A DNA stretch of 64,000 nt from Diphasiastrum complanatum. Lineage: Eukaryota; Streptophyta; Lycopodiopsida; Lycopodiales; Lycopodiaceae. Shown piece by piece: positions 61,101-62,170 of the stretch (within the stretch, counting starts at the first letter, position 1; each line of letters opens with the position of its first letter). A program made the position numbers and the translations under genes. The notes beneath the pieces were generated by a model. That model did not search any database. It was not told the origin of the DNA and saw only the letters and a list, made by a program, of their open reading frames with translations. The stretch is taken from the NCBI GenBank assembly GCA_029204225.1, contig CM055111.1, forward strand, positions 48,411,594-48,475,593. The letters run 5' to 3'.

Positions 61101-61527
61101 GAGGGTCTGCTTGTTGGTATTTCATCTGGTGCTGCTCTTGCAGGTGCTCTCAAGGTATAGTGCAATACCCACGTTTACAGTCTCCATTTGTCTTTCGATT
61201 GCAAAGGCAAGCTTAAAAGGTGGTAGCTGCTGTTGCATTTTTGCAAACTCAAATATTTCACAATAATTGGCTCCTGTTTATCTTCCCCAAATTATCTGCA
61301 TAACTGAGCATGGAATATTTTACGAAAGCATTGTCATTTATATATTGATAATTCTTGACACTATTGGGCTGTTGGATACTTTTTGATGAATTACCTTTTA
61401 GGTTGCCAAGCATGCTGAGAACAAAGGCAAGCTCATTGTTGTGGTGCTACCTAGTGCTGCTGAGAGATATCTGAGCACAATGTTATTTGCTGACATCAAG
61501 AAGGAATGTGAAAGCATGACCTACTGA
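8503..61527 (+). CDS. Cysteine synthase / O-acetylserine (thiol) lyase family protein, seven exons
   Basis: Members make cysteine from O-acetylserine and sulfide, or run related beta-substitutions, with pyridoxal phosphate. The seven exons listed separately join with GT-AG introns and compatible phases into 351 codons including the stop (350 aa; the family is typically about 310-390). Seen landmarks: Ser-rich N-terminus (1-39), TPLV near residue 44, PLP Schiff-base Lys76 in SVKDR, TSGNTG at 104-109, phosphate-binding GTGGT at 211-215, QGIG near 254, SSGAA at 299-303, and ERYLST near the C-terminus. The substrate-side loop usually reading QFxNPANP is QLGNLMNN (177-184), so the exact substrate is uncertain (cysteine, cyanoalanine or sulfocysteine synthase relatives are possible). 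Start chosen at 8503 (MASS); in-frame ATGs at 8455 and 8467 would add 16 or 12 residues, and an in-frame stop lies at 8425. The Ser-rich start could be part of a plastid signal but is short. Confidence 0.93.
8620..10723 (+). other. Start of intron 1, no gene recognised
   Basis: AT-rich intronic sequence precedes the Gypsy A insertion. No domain or clear repeat is recognised; a short GGGAGAAAGGGAAAA string occurs twice near 9450-9500. Confidence 0.5.
10724..11081 (-). repeat. Gypsy A 3' LTR
   Basis: This 358-bp LTR is the same length as the LTRs of Gypsy B and D. On the element strand it starts with the 16-bp palindrome GTTACGAGCTCGTAAC after a T, preceded by a polypurine run at 11082-11096. 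It ends in TATTACA. Confidence 0.93.
11093..15879 (-). pseudogene. Gypsy A Gag-Pol polyprotein with chromodomain, disrupted
   Basis: An ATG at 15879 opens a 1,135-codon frame to 12472, and the rest continues in another frame from about 12490 to 11093. Order: gag; zinc knuckle [14 protein letters not shown] (about 14840); protease [10 protein letters not shown]; reverse transcriptase with FLDDILVYS; RNase H with ETDASD; integrase; and a chromodomain ending (EYLVKWND...ATWE). A missing base near 12613, compared with Gypsy B and D, shifts the frame after RNase H. The integrase zinc motif has Gly where the relatives have Cys (SGQKC versus SCQKC, about 12245). The catalytic Glu of the D-35-E triad is Lys (GQTKRVN versus GQTERVN, codon at 11855-11857). 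The order reverse transcriptase before integrase plus the chromodomain identifies a chromovirus. Confidence 0.93.
15880..16403 (-). other. Gypsy A leader, rearranged
   Basis: Next to gag the sequence matches the leaders of Gypsy B and D for about 80 bases (to near 15960), then diverges. No primer-binding site is found before the truncated LTR, so the copy could not prime reverse transcription. Confidence 0.6.
16404..16567 (-). repeat. Gypsy A 5' LTR, truncated
   Basis: It matches the outer 164 bp of the 3' LTR (10918-11081). The inner 194 bp are absent. The outer end and the target duplication are intact, so the loss did not involve the insertion boundary. Confidence 0.88.
17007..17511. repeat. 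Direct repeat, two 234-bp copies
   Basis: 17007-17240 and 17278-17511 are near-identical direct copies separated by 37 bp. Each begins GATCCTCCGAGC and ends CAACGCGTCGGCG. They may be LTR fragments of another element: a minus-strand PBS-like string (GAGCTCTGATAAC, near 17783) lies nearby. No coding content. Confidence 0.75.
17830..18050. repeat. GACTTCGG-rich minisatellite-like stretch
   Basis: Irregular repeats of GACTTCGG and GGCGTC units leave a minus-strand frame open (17879-18142) rich in Lys, Pro and Glu. I see no domain and treat the ORF as a by-product of the repeat. Confidence 0.5.
18640..19215 (-). pseudogene. Possible hAT transposase C-terminal remnant
   Basis: Reading the minus strand gives a mostly open acidic stretch (Glu/Asp-rich, containing [11 protein letters not shown]) with stops. 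It resembles in style the acidic tails that follow hAT dimerisation domains elsewhere in this window. No catalytic motif survives. Gypsy B inserted just to its right. Confidence 0.28.
19253..19610 (+). repeat. Gypsy B 5' LTR
   Basis: 358 bp, beginning TGTTACGAGCTCGTAAC and ending TATTACA. The first bases include a perfect 16-bp palindrome. Confidence 0.95.
19612..19624 (+). other. Gypsy B primer-binding site
   Basis: TGGTATCAGAGCC starts one base after the 5' LTR, matching the plant initiator tRNA-Met 3' end. Confidence 0.9.
20413..21027 (+). CDS. Gypsy B truncated Gag (204 aa)
   Basis: The frame opens with ATG and [10 protein letters not shown], as in Gypsy A. It holds the N-terminal part of Gag, with an acidic start and the WWLNLQE segment of retrotransposon gag domains, then runs into the deletion junction and stops at TAG (LSEN then stop). 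The zinc knuckle, protease and the 5' part of reverse transcriptase are absent. A shortened Gag could still join particles made by a helper element; that is inference. Confidence 0.88.
   Translation: MTTPQGPDQPQERGFDELETEALAYRKGKEPMEVEEQEQFAEELDEVVTKEQFLQLVTEVDELKLALANFKSSVDDSFAELKNLILSSAKGSLPSTSQLSPSPLPSVSGETLRSHPSVFKDLKPPTFNGEEKDRNADILQTFLSKWKNIHALKQTPDHLQAIEASLSLGPMAYKWWLNLQETGQTPRSWKAFEEAFLREFLSEN
21056..23437 (+). CDS. Gypsy B Pol fragment: RT thumb, RNase H, integrase, chromodomain
   Basis: This is a 793-codon open frame with no ATG at its head, lying +1 to gag. It begins inside reverse transcriptase after the catalytic FLDD block. It keeps RNase H ([11 protein letters not shown]), an integrase zinc motif with both Cys (SCQKC), the integrase core with D, D and E present ([16 protein letters not shown]), and the C-terminal chromodomain. 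Unlike Gypsy A there is no frameshift after RNase H. Without a protease or the reverse transcriptase core it cannot support its own transposition. How, or whether, it is translated is unclear. Confidence 0.9.
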   Translation: MFRLLRKHKLYAKQSKCEFFVEEVAYLGHIISSDGIKMDPNKVKAILSWLRPQNILELQIFLGLAGYYRRFVKEYAQIAVPMTNLLKGKGKEFIWESAQQESFDALKTALATAPVLKVVDPNQPFVVETDASDFAVGAVLTQGGRPVAFESKKLEPAQTRYSAYEKELFSIVHALKTWRHYLYGANFEVLTDHESLRYLCNQPELRGRKARWAELMQEFDMSIRYRRGKFNTVADALSRMPMINELSFTQIRNELLESLRGKCQHDAFFSIIWNSVQNRQLQTPEPVPGAGASSSKNTAASVEDDNESEYTSSDDVEDSEPVLPKQTPVVEGQLTQGFKWKQYSIQDEYLLYRDRVCVPNSEDYRQQVLYECHDNPSAGHPGIQKTYELLRRQFFWPSMKKDVHQYVTSCQKCQVNKAERLKAGGLLHPLEIPAGKWESISMDFIVGLPKTQKGNDAIWVTVDRLTKMAHFIPTKTTVRAPELARLFVDGLFKLYGLPSGIVSDRDSKFTGNFWKAVFHHLHTKLNMSTTDHPQTDGQTERVNQVLEDMLRAYVSKRQTNWEEYLSILEFAYNSTKHSATGYSPFMLMYGFQPRSPTAVGFKQEKVEAARNFLEDLNQMIEHAKRSIRQSQDRARHYADPHRRDVQFSTGEKVYLRVPVDSKTLKSGVCAKLSPRYCGPFTISRRLGEVTYELELPHSSKVFPVFHVSQLRKALTRSDNLVGDSVLVLPLDPQQPPHEPEEILDSRETQTRHTLYREYLVKWNDQPVENATWERGNVLRKIFPDFVLEDQDGS
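23449..23806 (+). repeat. Gypsy B 3' LTR
   Basis: 358 bp, preceded by the polypurine tract AAGGGGGAGGGAG (23436-23448). It is nearly identical to the 5' LTR. Confidence 0.95.
24043..24170 (+). CDS. Cysteine synthase exon 2 (PLP lysine)
   Basis: It encodes residues 40-81 plus two bases of codon 82. It starts [10 protein letters not shown] (the family usually has LIGNTPL) and contains SVKDR, whose Lys76 forms the Schiff base with PLP. Acceptor TTTGCAG, donor GTATAT. Confidence 0.95.
24250..24390 (+). repeat. Imperfect ~100-bp tandem repeat in intron 2
   Basis: The block GGGCATGTACCTGTT with TGAGACATCTTGAT occurs near 24254 and again near 24355, with related flanks. No coding role is seen. Confidence 0.65.
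24769..24971 (+). CDS. Cysteine synthase exon 3 (TSGNTG)
   Basis: It completes codon 82 and encodes residues 83-149 plus one base. It contains [12 protein letters not shown], which contacts PLP and substrate carboxylate in the family, and [14 protein letters not shown]. Acceptor CTTCTCAG, donor GTAAGT. Confidence 0.96.
25183..25308 (+). CDS. Cysteine synthase exon 4
   Basis: It encodes residues 150-191 plus the first base of Gly192. It contains [13 protein letters not shown] and EAHYCSTG, aligning with the family's TPNSYxLQQF...IHYETTG. The donor at 25309 (GTGAGA) joins in phase to exon 5 starting PEIW. The last 86 bp are partly duplicated immediately downstream. Confidence 0.93.
25223..25421 (+). 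repeat. 89-bp tandem duplication covering the end of exon 4 and its splice donor
   Basis: 25223-25311 is repeated at 25312-25400 with a few changes, and a shorter third copy of CCACTATTGTAGTACTGG follows (25404-25421). The unit is not a multiple of three, so using the second donor would shift the frame, reaching a stop within 15 codons. Confidence 0.92.
25676..29227 (-). CDS. LINE ORF2: apurinic endonuclease and reverse transcriptase
   Basis: The frame is open for about 1,183 codons after the ORF1 stop, in the same frame as ORF1. An N-terminal AP-type endonuclease shows LLAETHE, GDFNAR and SDHSLL, which nicks target DNA. Reverse transcriptase shows [32 protein letters not shown] and the catalytic YADD. 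A C-terminal Cys/His motif follows (CQLC...H-X4-C, near 25,070-25,100 residues from the end, about 26,060-26,120). No stop interrupts it. The first in-frame ATG is about 78 codons after the conserved start (RLGFWNCNG), inside the endonuclease, so an ordinary AUG start would destroy the domain. Relationship is to the broad group of AP-endonuclease LINEs with a Cys/His tail; clade not assigned. Confidence 0.92.
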   Translation of the reverse strand, partial: ELGAPGYRSYPRSPTNLRLGFWNCNGFLSSSSAGDFADFIRKCDILLLAETHESLYHPLPNIQEYSWHSAFRPFVRGKTCRGSGGVACLYRDTTVQMVKQDPYARYIWLHIIGSLLGLPQDIYIAVCYFAPQTSVFAEFGGDPFQALSDDIAIFSQQGSILLAGDFNARTSSRQTEFHAATDLLRLYPLDMGLDRVSQDADTPATSFGEQLITLAETHALAILNGLTQWPSSSAYTCYPHGGGHSVVDYFIGSPALISHISDFSITPPTISDHSLLHISLGHITSSLQISCSLPTHKRIPFTQSGFTNYTTILSQLLANFPFMAPIDQQATFLSTSLLAAASSSFPTKTTSSHRSVHNRWYDAECRSLHNHVTYARSHSPATLKQCQKEYHRTTRTKKIKYLQSLCQKMINSLDSPSSSFFWKHFTRHSSTLAPIAIESWIEYATELYTTDSPPTSLSPRPDHCSLFTPDMVENAIKHAKLNKATDYDSLSVDFLKPVAHLISPYIAHVFNTAVTSGFPTAWCTNILHPILKAGDPMNVGNYRTIMIGHTLAKIYGSILQTVTGSFAETEGLHAMGQAGFRPGYSTSDQIFILRCIIEEARHRKQRIYCCFVDFRKAFDSVPRHLLFQRLSSLGFSEDTIAAIITLYERVLARFRDGSGWSSQIHSTIGVKQGCPLSPTLFALYIDDLERIIREEGGEGCPLADIIIPILLYADDVVLLSSSAAGLQSHLSALHHFCQRWGLTVNLKKTKIMVFNTNRQHMRDVIFYYDGLPIEIVTSYTYLGVLFSGPLLTFRPAATARLRKGHTALVHMERFCSTYYVQDPATRCLLFSATVSPVVLYSAETWCPDLSRDTWRDLTRIQILMLSRIIRAKPSVPHDIILAEFASPPLVVGAMFQIITFLHRVSDLDTSRYIVAALTSSCTIADQGAKHSWYRSVSALLQTWGLSALDLPNGTHAYIRQQIYRSYIRTIWSHPDPDRVKLHYYGTHLLRLDVSGLPILPVYLTQTLSFGLRYRIGQLRVSSHQLAIETGRYTDTPRLQRICQLCSLQEVEDEFHFIFRCPVYYEIRGRYHCLYRDIPLTLSSFLEYPDARCVGLLLIEMYILRASLLPTLSDMDSSQAHITQFFHKRDRVDISFADFDVPVRRSKTQRVSARSSATRSSYASHQPTSRPTTTITHYFRLARS
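29228..30064 (-). CDS. LINE ORF1: coiled-coil, nucleic-acid-binding protein
   Basis: The first ATG in frame is at 30064 ([10 protein letters not shown]), giving 278 codons; the open frame extends a few codons further up without an ATG. Residues of about 30-140 are a predicted coiled coil with heptad Leu, Glu and Lys (for example [14 protein letters not shown]). The C-terminal half (FNIRVRGI ... [14 protein letters not shown] ... GKPRFF) looks like the RNA-binding fold of LINE ORF1 proteins, which coat the RNA and assist priming. It ends at TAG 29230-29228 in the context CAA TAG GAA CTA. Confidence 0.85.
   Translation of the reverse strand: MEEPSSVTETINMAAIDYTPSKPTESLFAYDLSFIRQEILGLKKQLHLFEAENSKLAKDLFGVTERVEQLEQENIYLKQRIAEKSALEETSNKINSLEKQVEETKTWAALFKPDDMGSKLSSLAKQVEETTSILKQGNHSQISSFPKENDLETVLGEQARRAKKAFNIRVRGIANGGKPLEEATDLLISKLSHVADGFDTAWRSKFDDNVLFIKFRSLSQRNAALRLRAKLKGTFIYMDDDLTNTQWLARKKIILEAKEKGQRVVFIDGKPRFFDLPQ
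30097..30163. repeat. (GA)n microsatellite at the LINE 5' boundary
   Basis: An uninterrupted GA repeat of about 65 bp. A shorter GA run lies at the other LINE end (25423-25438). Confidence 0.95.
30173..31375. other. Intron 4 segment, possible hAT tail fragment
   Basis: A plus-strand acidic frame at 30554-30763 ([17 protein letters not shown]) resembles the tails that follow hAT dimerisation domains, but no domain is recognisable. The string TTGGTCAAAATGGCCC with GAAACGCAATTAGGTC occurs twice, near 30733 and 31084. A 157-codon minus-strand ORF at 30779-31252 spans this repeat and has no recognisable domain. Confidence 0.35.
31376..31515. repeat. Short tandem repeat, unit about 68 bp
   Basis: Two imperfect units contain CATGTGTCA and CCAAGTGTCCCAATGAGCAT, followed by a third partial, partly inverted unit (CACATGTCATGTTGAC). 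Confidence 0.7.
32434..33348 (-). pseudogene. hAT3: hAT-type transposase N-terminal half, broken
   Basis: An ATG at 33348 begins [13 protein letters not shown] and a BED-type zinc finger ([21 protein letters not shown]). A Pro/Thr-rich linker follows. Then comes the start of the hAT catalytic fold (DUF659-like: [32 protein letters not shown]). The linker shifts frame twice. The last segment ends in phase 0 at a GT at 32433. The C-terminal dimerisation domain is absent downstream. BED fingers bind transposon ends in this superfamily. Confidence 0.8.
33349..33697. repeat. (CT)n and (CA)n microsatellites
   Basis: CT runs at about 33349-33362, 33404-33470 and 33622-33696 alternate with CA tracts between 33363 and 33620. 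ORFs across them are artefacts of the repeats. Confidence 0.95.
33757..33795. repeat. CGCGTCCGGGTC inverted repeat (candidate hAT3 end)
   Basis: CGCGTCCGGGTC (33757-33768) pairs perfectly with GACCCGGACGCG (33784-33795), with a further CGGACGC between them. It lies beyond the 5' side of the hAT3 coding remnant. Confidence 0.7.
33812..33859. repeat. hAT1 5' GGTACC palindrome array
   Basis: GGTACCGCGGTACC, a perfect 14-bp palindrome, occurs at 33827-33840 and 33846-33859, with a partial unit before. The same tandem pair precedes the BED ORF of the second copy (48995-49008, 49014-49027). Confidence 0.9.
34148..34948 (+). pseudogene. hAT1 copy 1 BED-finger transposase N-terminus, one nonsense codon
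   Basis: An ATG at 34148 starts [14 protein letters not shown]. The BED-like finger reads [23 protein letters not shown] at 34442-34444 (codon 99) interrupts it where the sister copy has CGG (Arg), and the same frame then stays open to 34948 with a Pro/Ser-rich linker. In the family this region binds DNA. The downstream catalytic domain is absent. Loss of function is likely. Confidence 0.8.
35400..35900 (-). other. Minus-strand ORF region inside hAT1 copy 1, unrecognised
   Basis: Minus-strand frames are rich in Arg, Glu and Ala ([10 protein letters not shown] near 35500; [20 protein letters not shown] near 35700), as in helical basic proteins, but with frame changes. No family is recognised. 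It could be a second element gene or captured host sequence. Confidence 0.3.
36299..36382. repeat. hAT1 3' GGTACC palindrome array
   Basis: Seven GGTACC or GTACCG units, including GGCGGTACCGTACCGGCGG. A close match lies at 49267-49345. Confidence 0.85.
36391..36937 (+). other. End of intron 4, nothing recognised
   Basis: AT-rich intron sequence leading to the acceptor TTGAGCAG before exon 5. Confidence 0.6.
36938..37096 (+). CDS. Cysteine synthase exon 5 (GTGGT loop)
   Basis: It completes Gly192 and encodes residues 193-244 plus one base. It starts [16 protein letters not shown] and holds CGTGGT (phosphate-binding loop, GTGGT at 211-215) and [10 protein letters not shown]. Donor GTATCA. Confidence 0.96.
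37097..38540 (+). other. Start of intron 5, nothing recognised
   Basis: AT-rich intron sequence with no domain, repeat or RNA gene that I can identify. Confidence 0.55.
38541..40130 (+). pseudogene. Gypsy-type gag and protease fragment
   Basis: A possible gag start ([10 protein letters not shown]) at 38541 is followed by gag-domain remnants (KPPRYAG near 39060; [14 protein letters not shown] near 39105). A zinc knuckle lies near 39760-39805 ([13 protein letters not shown]) and a decayed protease near 40050 ([18 protein letters not shown]). Many stops. Cut off on the right by hAT1 copy 2 sequence. Confidence 0.72.
40250..40606 (-). pseudogene. hAT dimerisation-domain fragment
   Basis: The minus strand reads [21 protein letters not shown] then LERLVFC, the conserved C-terminal hATC block, which mediates dimerisation and completes the catalytic fold. 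It abuts the Gypsy C LTR, and on the other side of Gypsy C lie further hAT1 parts on the same strand. It is probably the separated C-terminal end of hAT1 copy 2. Confidence 0.78.
40607..41101 (-). repeat. Gypsy C 3' LTR
   Basis: 495 bp. Its first 290 bp match 47104-47394 with scattered differences. Confidence 0.9.
41230..41760 (-). pseudogene. Gypsy C integrase C-terminal remnant
   Basis: The minus strand reads [12 protein letters not shown] (integrase [12 protein letters not shown] block), then [20 protein letters not shown], then FQVGDWVFF, the order found in gypsy integrases. Several stops and shifts. I do not see a chromodomain. Confidence 0.75.
41761..47089 (-). other. Gypsy C interior, too decayed to read
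   Basis: No frame of useful length and no catalytic motif is recognised over 5.3 kb. It contains a poly(C) run near 45359 and AT-rich stretches. A TATA-like GGCTATAAGTAGGG near 45674, followed by a CT-rich stretch, could be the promoter end of a further nested LTR. A (GA)n microsatellite lies at 45870-45927. Confidence 0.5.
45870..45927. repeat. (GA)n microsatellite
   Basis: About 58 bp of uninterrupted GA. Confidence 0.95.
47090..47102 (-). other. Gypsy C primer-binding site
   Basis: GGCTCTGATACCA on the plus strand is the complement of the iMet-type TGGTATCAGAGCC. It lies one base from the LTR start at 47104. Confidence 0.88.
47104..47394 (-). repeat. Gypsy C 5' LTR, truncated
   Basis: It matches the inner 290 bp of the left LTR and stops at CCTAC, where hAT1-type sequence begins. 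Confidence 0.88.
47395..49210 (-). mobile_element. hAT1 copy 2, internally deleted and split by Gypsy C
   Basis: From right to left: GGTACC palindromes, an AT-rich leader, the BED ORF, a linker, then hAT C-terminal core pieces. The DUF659 region between linker and core is missing. The dimerisation block lies beyond Gypsy C at 40250-40606. Confidence 0.75.
47426..48676 (-). pseudogene. hAT1 copy 2 transposase remnant
   Basis: An ATG at 48676 gives [14 protein letters not shown] and a BED-like finger ([20 protein letters not shown]). TAA at about 48432 replaces the TAT (Tyr) of copy 1. The linker is then readable ([21 protein letters not shown]) to about 48150. It jumps to hAT core sequence ([19 protein letters not shown] near 48050) and a later exon-like block ([19 protein letters not shown] near 47765, [17 protein letters not shown] near 47600). 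Two copies with different stops suggest independent decay. Confidence 0.78.
48995..49345. repeat. GGTACC palindrome arrays with (AT)n hairpin
   Basis: GGTACCGCGGTACC units at 48995-49008 and 49014-49027 are the hAT1 copy 2 5' end. An (AT)n run (about 49081-49113) is flanked by inverted ACCGCGGGACC and GGTCCCGCGGT, forming a large potential hairpin. 49267-49345 matches the 3' array of hAT1 copy 1 in direct orientation and so may be the end of another, adjacent copy. Confidence 0.82.
49350..50270. other. Intron 5 segment, nothing recognised
   Basis: Mixed AT-rich sequence with short ORFs only. Confidence 0.5.
50280..50725 (+). repeat. Two copies of a palindrome plus poly(T) plus GGGTATCA module
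   Basis: Copy 1: GCGTTTCTCAGAAACGC (50329-50345), poly(T), then a module from 50391 (ATATGGGTATCAGATTAAAG). Copy 2: TCATAGTTGC (50505), the 16-bp palindrome GCGATTCGCGAATCGC (50518-50533) with more CGCGATT units to 50575, poly(T), and the module from 50640. Related modules lie at 60428 (+) and 63008 (-). Confidence 0.8.
50726..51166. other. Segment left of hAT2, CT repeats only
   Basis: CT microsatellites (about 50797-50831 and 50944-50966) and CATAAACCATAAA strings. No gene. Confidence 0.5.
51167..51919 (-). CDS. hAT2 exon 6, acidic and Gly/Arg tail
   Basis: [10 protein letters not shown] starts the exon. A Glu/Asp-rich stretch is followed by an [20 protein letters not shown] tail and a stop near 51167. 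Such tails are common but not conserved in hAT proteins. Confidence 0.75.
   Translation of the reverse strand: MDPDTRLVDLIAAAPRAPPTQEEMDDEIHRELYRQAQADARALRRQRRTERQRERAEEGDDEVSEGGEMLGAHYVEEEEWVEGDTEEDEEMWAEAQGDDLADLLVDPDAETEEEPAIPARRPRGRPRGSRRGGLSTLFVDRSGASQAVVGQASSQWVGPSQGVGFRPPDTQARRSRHRAGGSQMGARGGERGRGRGRGRGRGRERGGGPKPGHAAGIQSTQQSQGHTTTYGSLQFRFICGPMGSAVHRFG
52038..52375 (-). CDS. hAT2 exon 5, dimerisation domain
   Basis: [11 protein letters not shown], then [20 protein letters not shown] and LVFVNTN, the conserved hATC block, which holds the last catalytic region and the dimer surface. Confidence 0.88.
52484..52653 (-). CDS. hAT2 exon 4
   Basis: [20 protein letters not shown] and WVEYTERV. 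Phase-compatible on both sides. Confidence 0.82.
52752..53158 (-). CDS. hAT2 exon 3
   Basis: It contains [18 protein letters not shown] and [25 protein letters not shown], the helical insertion region of hAT transposases. Its start phase does not match the end of the preceding exon. Confidence 0.8.
53256..53599 (-). CDS. hAT2 exon 2, DUF659 region
   Basis: [31 protein letters not shown] and [12 protein letters not shown] include the first catalytic Asp region of hAT transposases. [10 protein letters not shown] follows. Confidence 0.88.
53692..54346 (-). CDS. hAT2 exon 1 continued: linker
   Basis: It continues the BED exon in frame on the far side of Gypsy D. Imperfect 13-15-residue repeats of [10 protein letters not shown] occur, then a Ser/Ala-rich stretch and a conserved helix ([21 protein letters not shown]). 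It ends in phase 2 at donor GTAAGT. Confidence 0.82.
54352..54709 (-). repeat. Gypsy D 3' LTR
   Basis: 358 bp, adjacent to the polypurine complement CTCCCTCCCCCTT (54710-54722). Confidence 0.95.
54721..57102 (-). CDS. Gypsy D Pol fragment: RT thumb, RNase H, integrase, chromodomain
   Basis: 793 codons, almost identical to the Gypsy B fragment, with intact SCQKC zinc motif and catalytic D, D, E of integrase (GQTERVN). It lacks the reverse transcriptase active site and protease, and has no ATG at its head. Confidence 0.9.
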   Translation of the reverse strand: MFRLLRKHKLYAKQSKCEFFVEEVAYLGHIISSDGIKMDPNKVKAILSWLRPQNILELQIFLGLAGYYRRFVKEYAQIAVPMTNLLKGKGKEFIWESAQQESFDALKTALATAPVLKVVDPNQPFVVETDASDFAVGAVLTQGGRPVAFESKKLEPAQTRYSAYEKELFSIVHALKTWRHYLYGANFEVLTDHESLRYLCNQPELRGRKARWAELMQEFDMSIRYRRGKFNTVADALSRMPMINELSFTQIRNELLESLRGKCQHDAFFSIIWNSVQNRQLQTPEPVPGAGASSSKNTAASVEDDDESEYTSSDDVEDSEPVLPKQTPVVEGQLTQGFKWKQYSIQDEYLLYRDRVCVPNSEDYRQQVLYECHDNPSAGHPGIQKTYELLRRQFFWPSMKKDVHQYVTSCQKCQVNKAERLKAGGLLHPLEIPAGKWESISMDFIVGLPKTQKGNDAIWVTVDRLTKMAHFIPTKTTVRAPELARLFVDGLFKLYGLPSGIVSDRDSKFTGNFWKAVFHHLHTKLNMSTTDHPQTDGQTERVNQVLEDMLRAYVSKRQTNWEEYLSILEFAYNSTKHSATGYSPFMLMYGFQPRSPTAVGFKQEKVEAARNFLEDLNQMIEHAKRSIRQSQDRARHYADPHRRDVQFSTGEKVYLRVPVDSKTLKSGVCAKLSPRYCGPFTISRRLGEVTYELELPHSSKVFPVFHVSQLRKALTRSNNLVGDSVLVLPLDPQQPPHEPEEILDSRETQTRHTLYREYLVKWNDQPVENATWERGSVLRKIFPDFVLEDQDGS
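57131..57745 (-). CDS. Gypsy D truncated Gag (204 aa)
   Basis: Same start ([10 protein letters not shown]) and same terminus (LSEN, stop) as Gypsy B, ending at the shared deletion junction (about 57131-57140). No zinc knuckle. Confidence 0.88.
   Translation of the reverse strand: MTTPQGPDQPQERGFDELETEALAYRKGKEPMEVEEQEQFAEELDEVVTKEQFLQLVTEVDELKLALANFKSSVDDSFAELKNLILSSAKGSLPSTSQLSPSPLPSVSGETLRSHPSVFKDLKPPTFNGEEKDRNADILQTFLSKWKNIHALKQTPDHLQAIEASLSLGPMAYKWWLNLQETGQTPRSWKAFEEAFLREFLSEN
58535..58547 (-). other. Gypsy D primer-binding site
   Basis: GGCTCTGATACCA on the plus strand, one base from the 5' LTR, is the complement of the iMet-type site. Confidence 0.9.
58549..58906 (-). repeat. Gypsy D 5' LTR
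   Basis: 358 bp, nearly identical to 54352-54709. Confidence 0.95.
58912..59249 (-). CDS. hAT2 exon 1, BED zinc finger part
   Basis: An ATG at 59249 starts [14 protein letters not shown]. The finger has CLHC and a later His (RVRAHL). The frame runs open into the target duplication of Gypsy D at 58911-58907. Confidence 0.82.
59250..60341. other. Segment right of hAT2, hairpins and poly(T)
   Basis: Probably the hAT2 leader and end, with no recognised gene. A poly(T) run lies at about 60113-60136. GTTTCTGGG (60246-60254) pairs with CCCAGAAAC (60265-60273) across a 10-base loop. Confidence 0.5.
60342..60553 (+). repeat. CATAGTTGC palindrome module, left copy
   Basis: CATAGTTGCACTGCGTTTC with GAAA/CGTTTC palindromes is followed by poly(T) and the ATATGGGTATCAAATTAAAG module (from 60428). 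An inverted homologue lies at 62882-63069. Confidence 0.82.
60961..61154 (+). CDS. Cysteine synthase exon 6 (SSGAA)
   Basis: It completes Gly245 and encodes residues to 309, ending phase 0. [11 protein letters not shown] and [16 protein letters not shown] include Ser300, at the position that contacts the PLP ring nitrogen. The family's GGKPGPHKIQG is [11 protein letters not shown] here. Donor GTATAG. Confidence 0.96.
61402..61527 (+). CDS. Cysteine synthase exon 7 (C-terminus)
   Basis: It encodes residues 310-350 and the TGA stop: [26 protein letters not shown] and a final CESMTY. Acceptor CCTTTTAG. Confidence 0.96.
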   Translation, partial: VAKHAENKGKLIVVVLPSAAERYLSTMLFADIKKECESMTY

Positions 61528-62115
61528 TTGGGCATATGACTGGGAAAGTCTGAATCATTATTTAAAGATGGGATGATTTGGCTTGCTTTTAGGTGCTACT
61601 GTTCATCAATGCCTTGTATTCATAGAGAAGTAATTAGGATAAATGTTGGTGTATCCCTCACCATGTGGTTGGATTTTTTTTTTTGATGCCAATGGTTTGT
61701 GCGTACTTGCATATAAGCATTATGCAAGGATATGTTCCACGCTACTACAAAAAAAGGAATTGATCCTGTAGCATTTTACTGGTGGAGTTTAGGAACTATC
61801 ATGATTCACATTTTCCAATGTTTGGTTACTATTCAGAATTATGTCGTGCTAATAAGAATGAATGGCCTTGGCTTTTTGGATTATAAAGCAGTATATGTCT
61901 ATGATGCAGCCTACAAGTGCCAAATATTAGCCATCTTCGACAAATTTTTGTATGCCTTAATCCATGTTCAAGGCACTTGTAACAGGCTTAAAGCTCATAA
62001 GGAAAGAAATCATGAAGCTCCTCAATATTTTAAAGCTGAACCTAAACTTGTTTCACGTAGTTGTTTCACACATGCTTTTCTTTGATGTTTCAACAATATT
62101 AATTTGCAATGACAC
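61528..62115 (+). other. 3' untranslated and flanking region
   Basis: No canonical AATAAA is seen in the first 200 bases; TTGTAT-type elements near 61614 may serve. An open frame of 117 codons (61732-62085) has no recognised domain and is probably chance. Confidence 0.4.
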
Positions 62116-62132
62116 TGTCATAGTTGCCTAAA

Positions 62133-62170
62133 ATCGCGTTTCTGGGCAAAAACATTCCCAGAAACGCGAT
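62133..62170. repeat. Perfect 14-bp stem hairpin
   Basis: ATCGCGTTTCTGGG (62133-62146) pairs perfectly with CCCAGAAACGCGAT (62157-62170) across a 10-base loop. The same motif, shorter, is at 60246-60273. Confidence 0.85.

Noticed and set aside
61732..62085. 117-codon ORF after the cysteine synthase stop
   Set aside because: No recognisable domain, no homologue among the other features and no splice link to the gene; chance ORF in flanking DNA is the simpler view.
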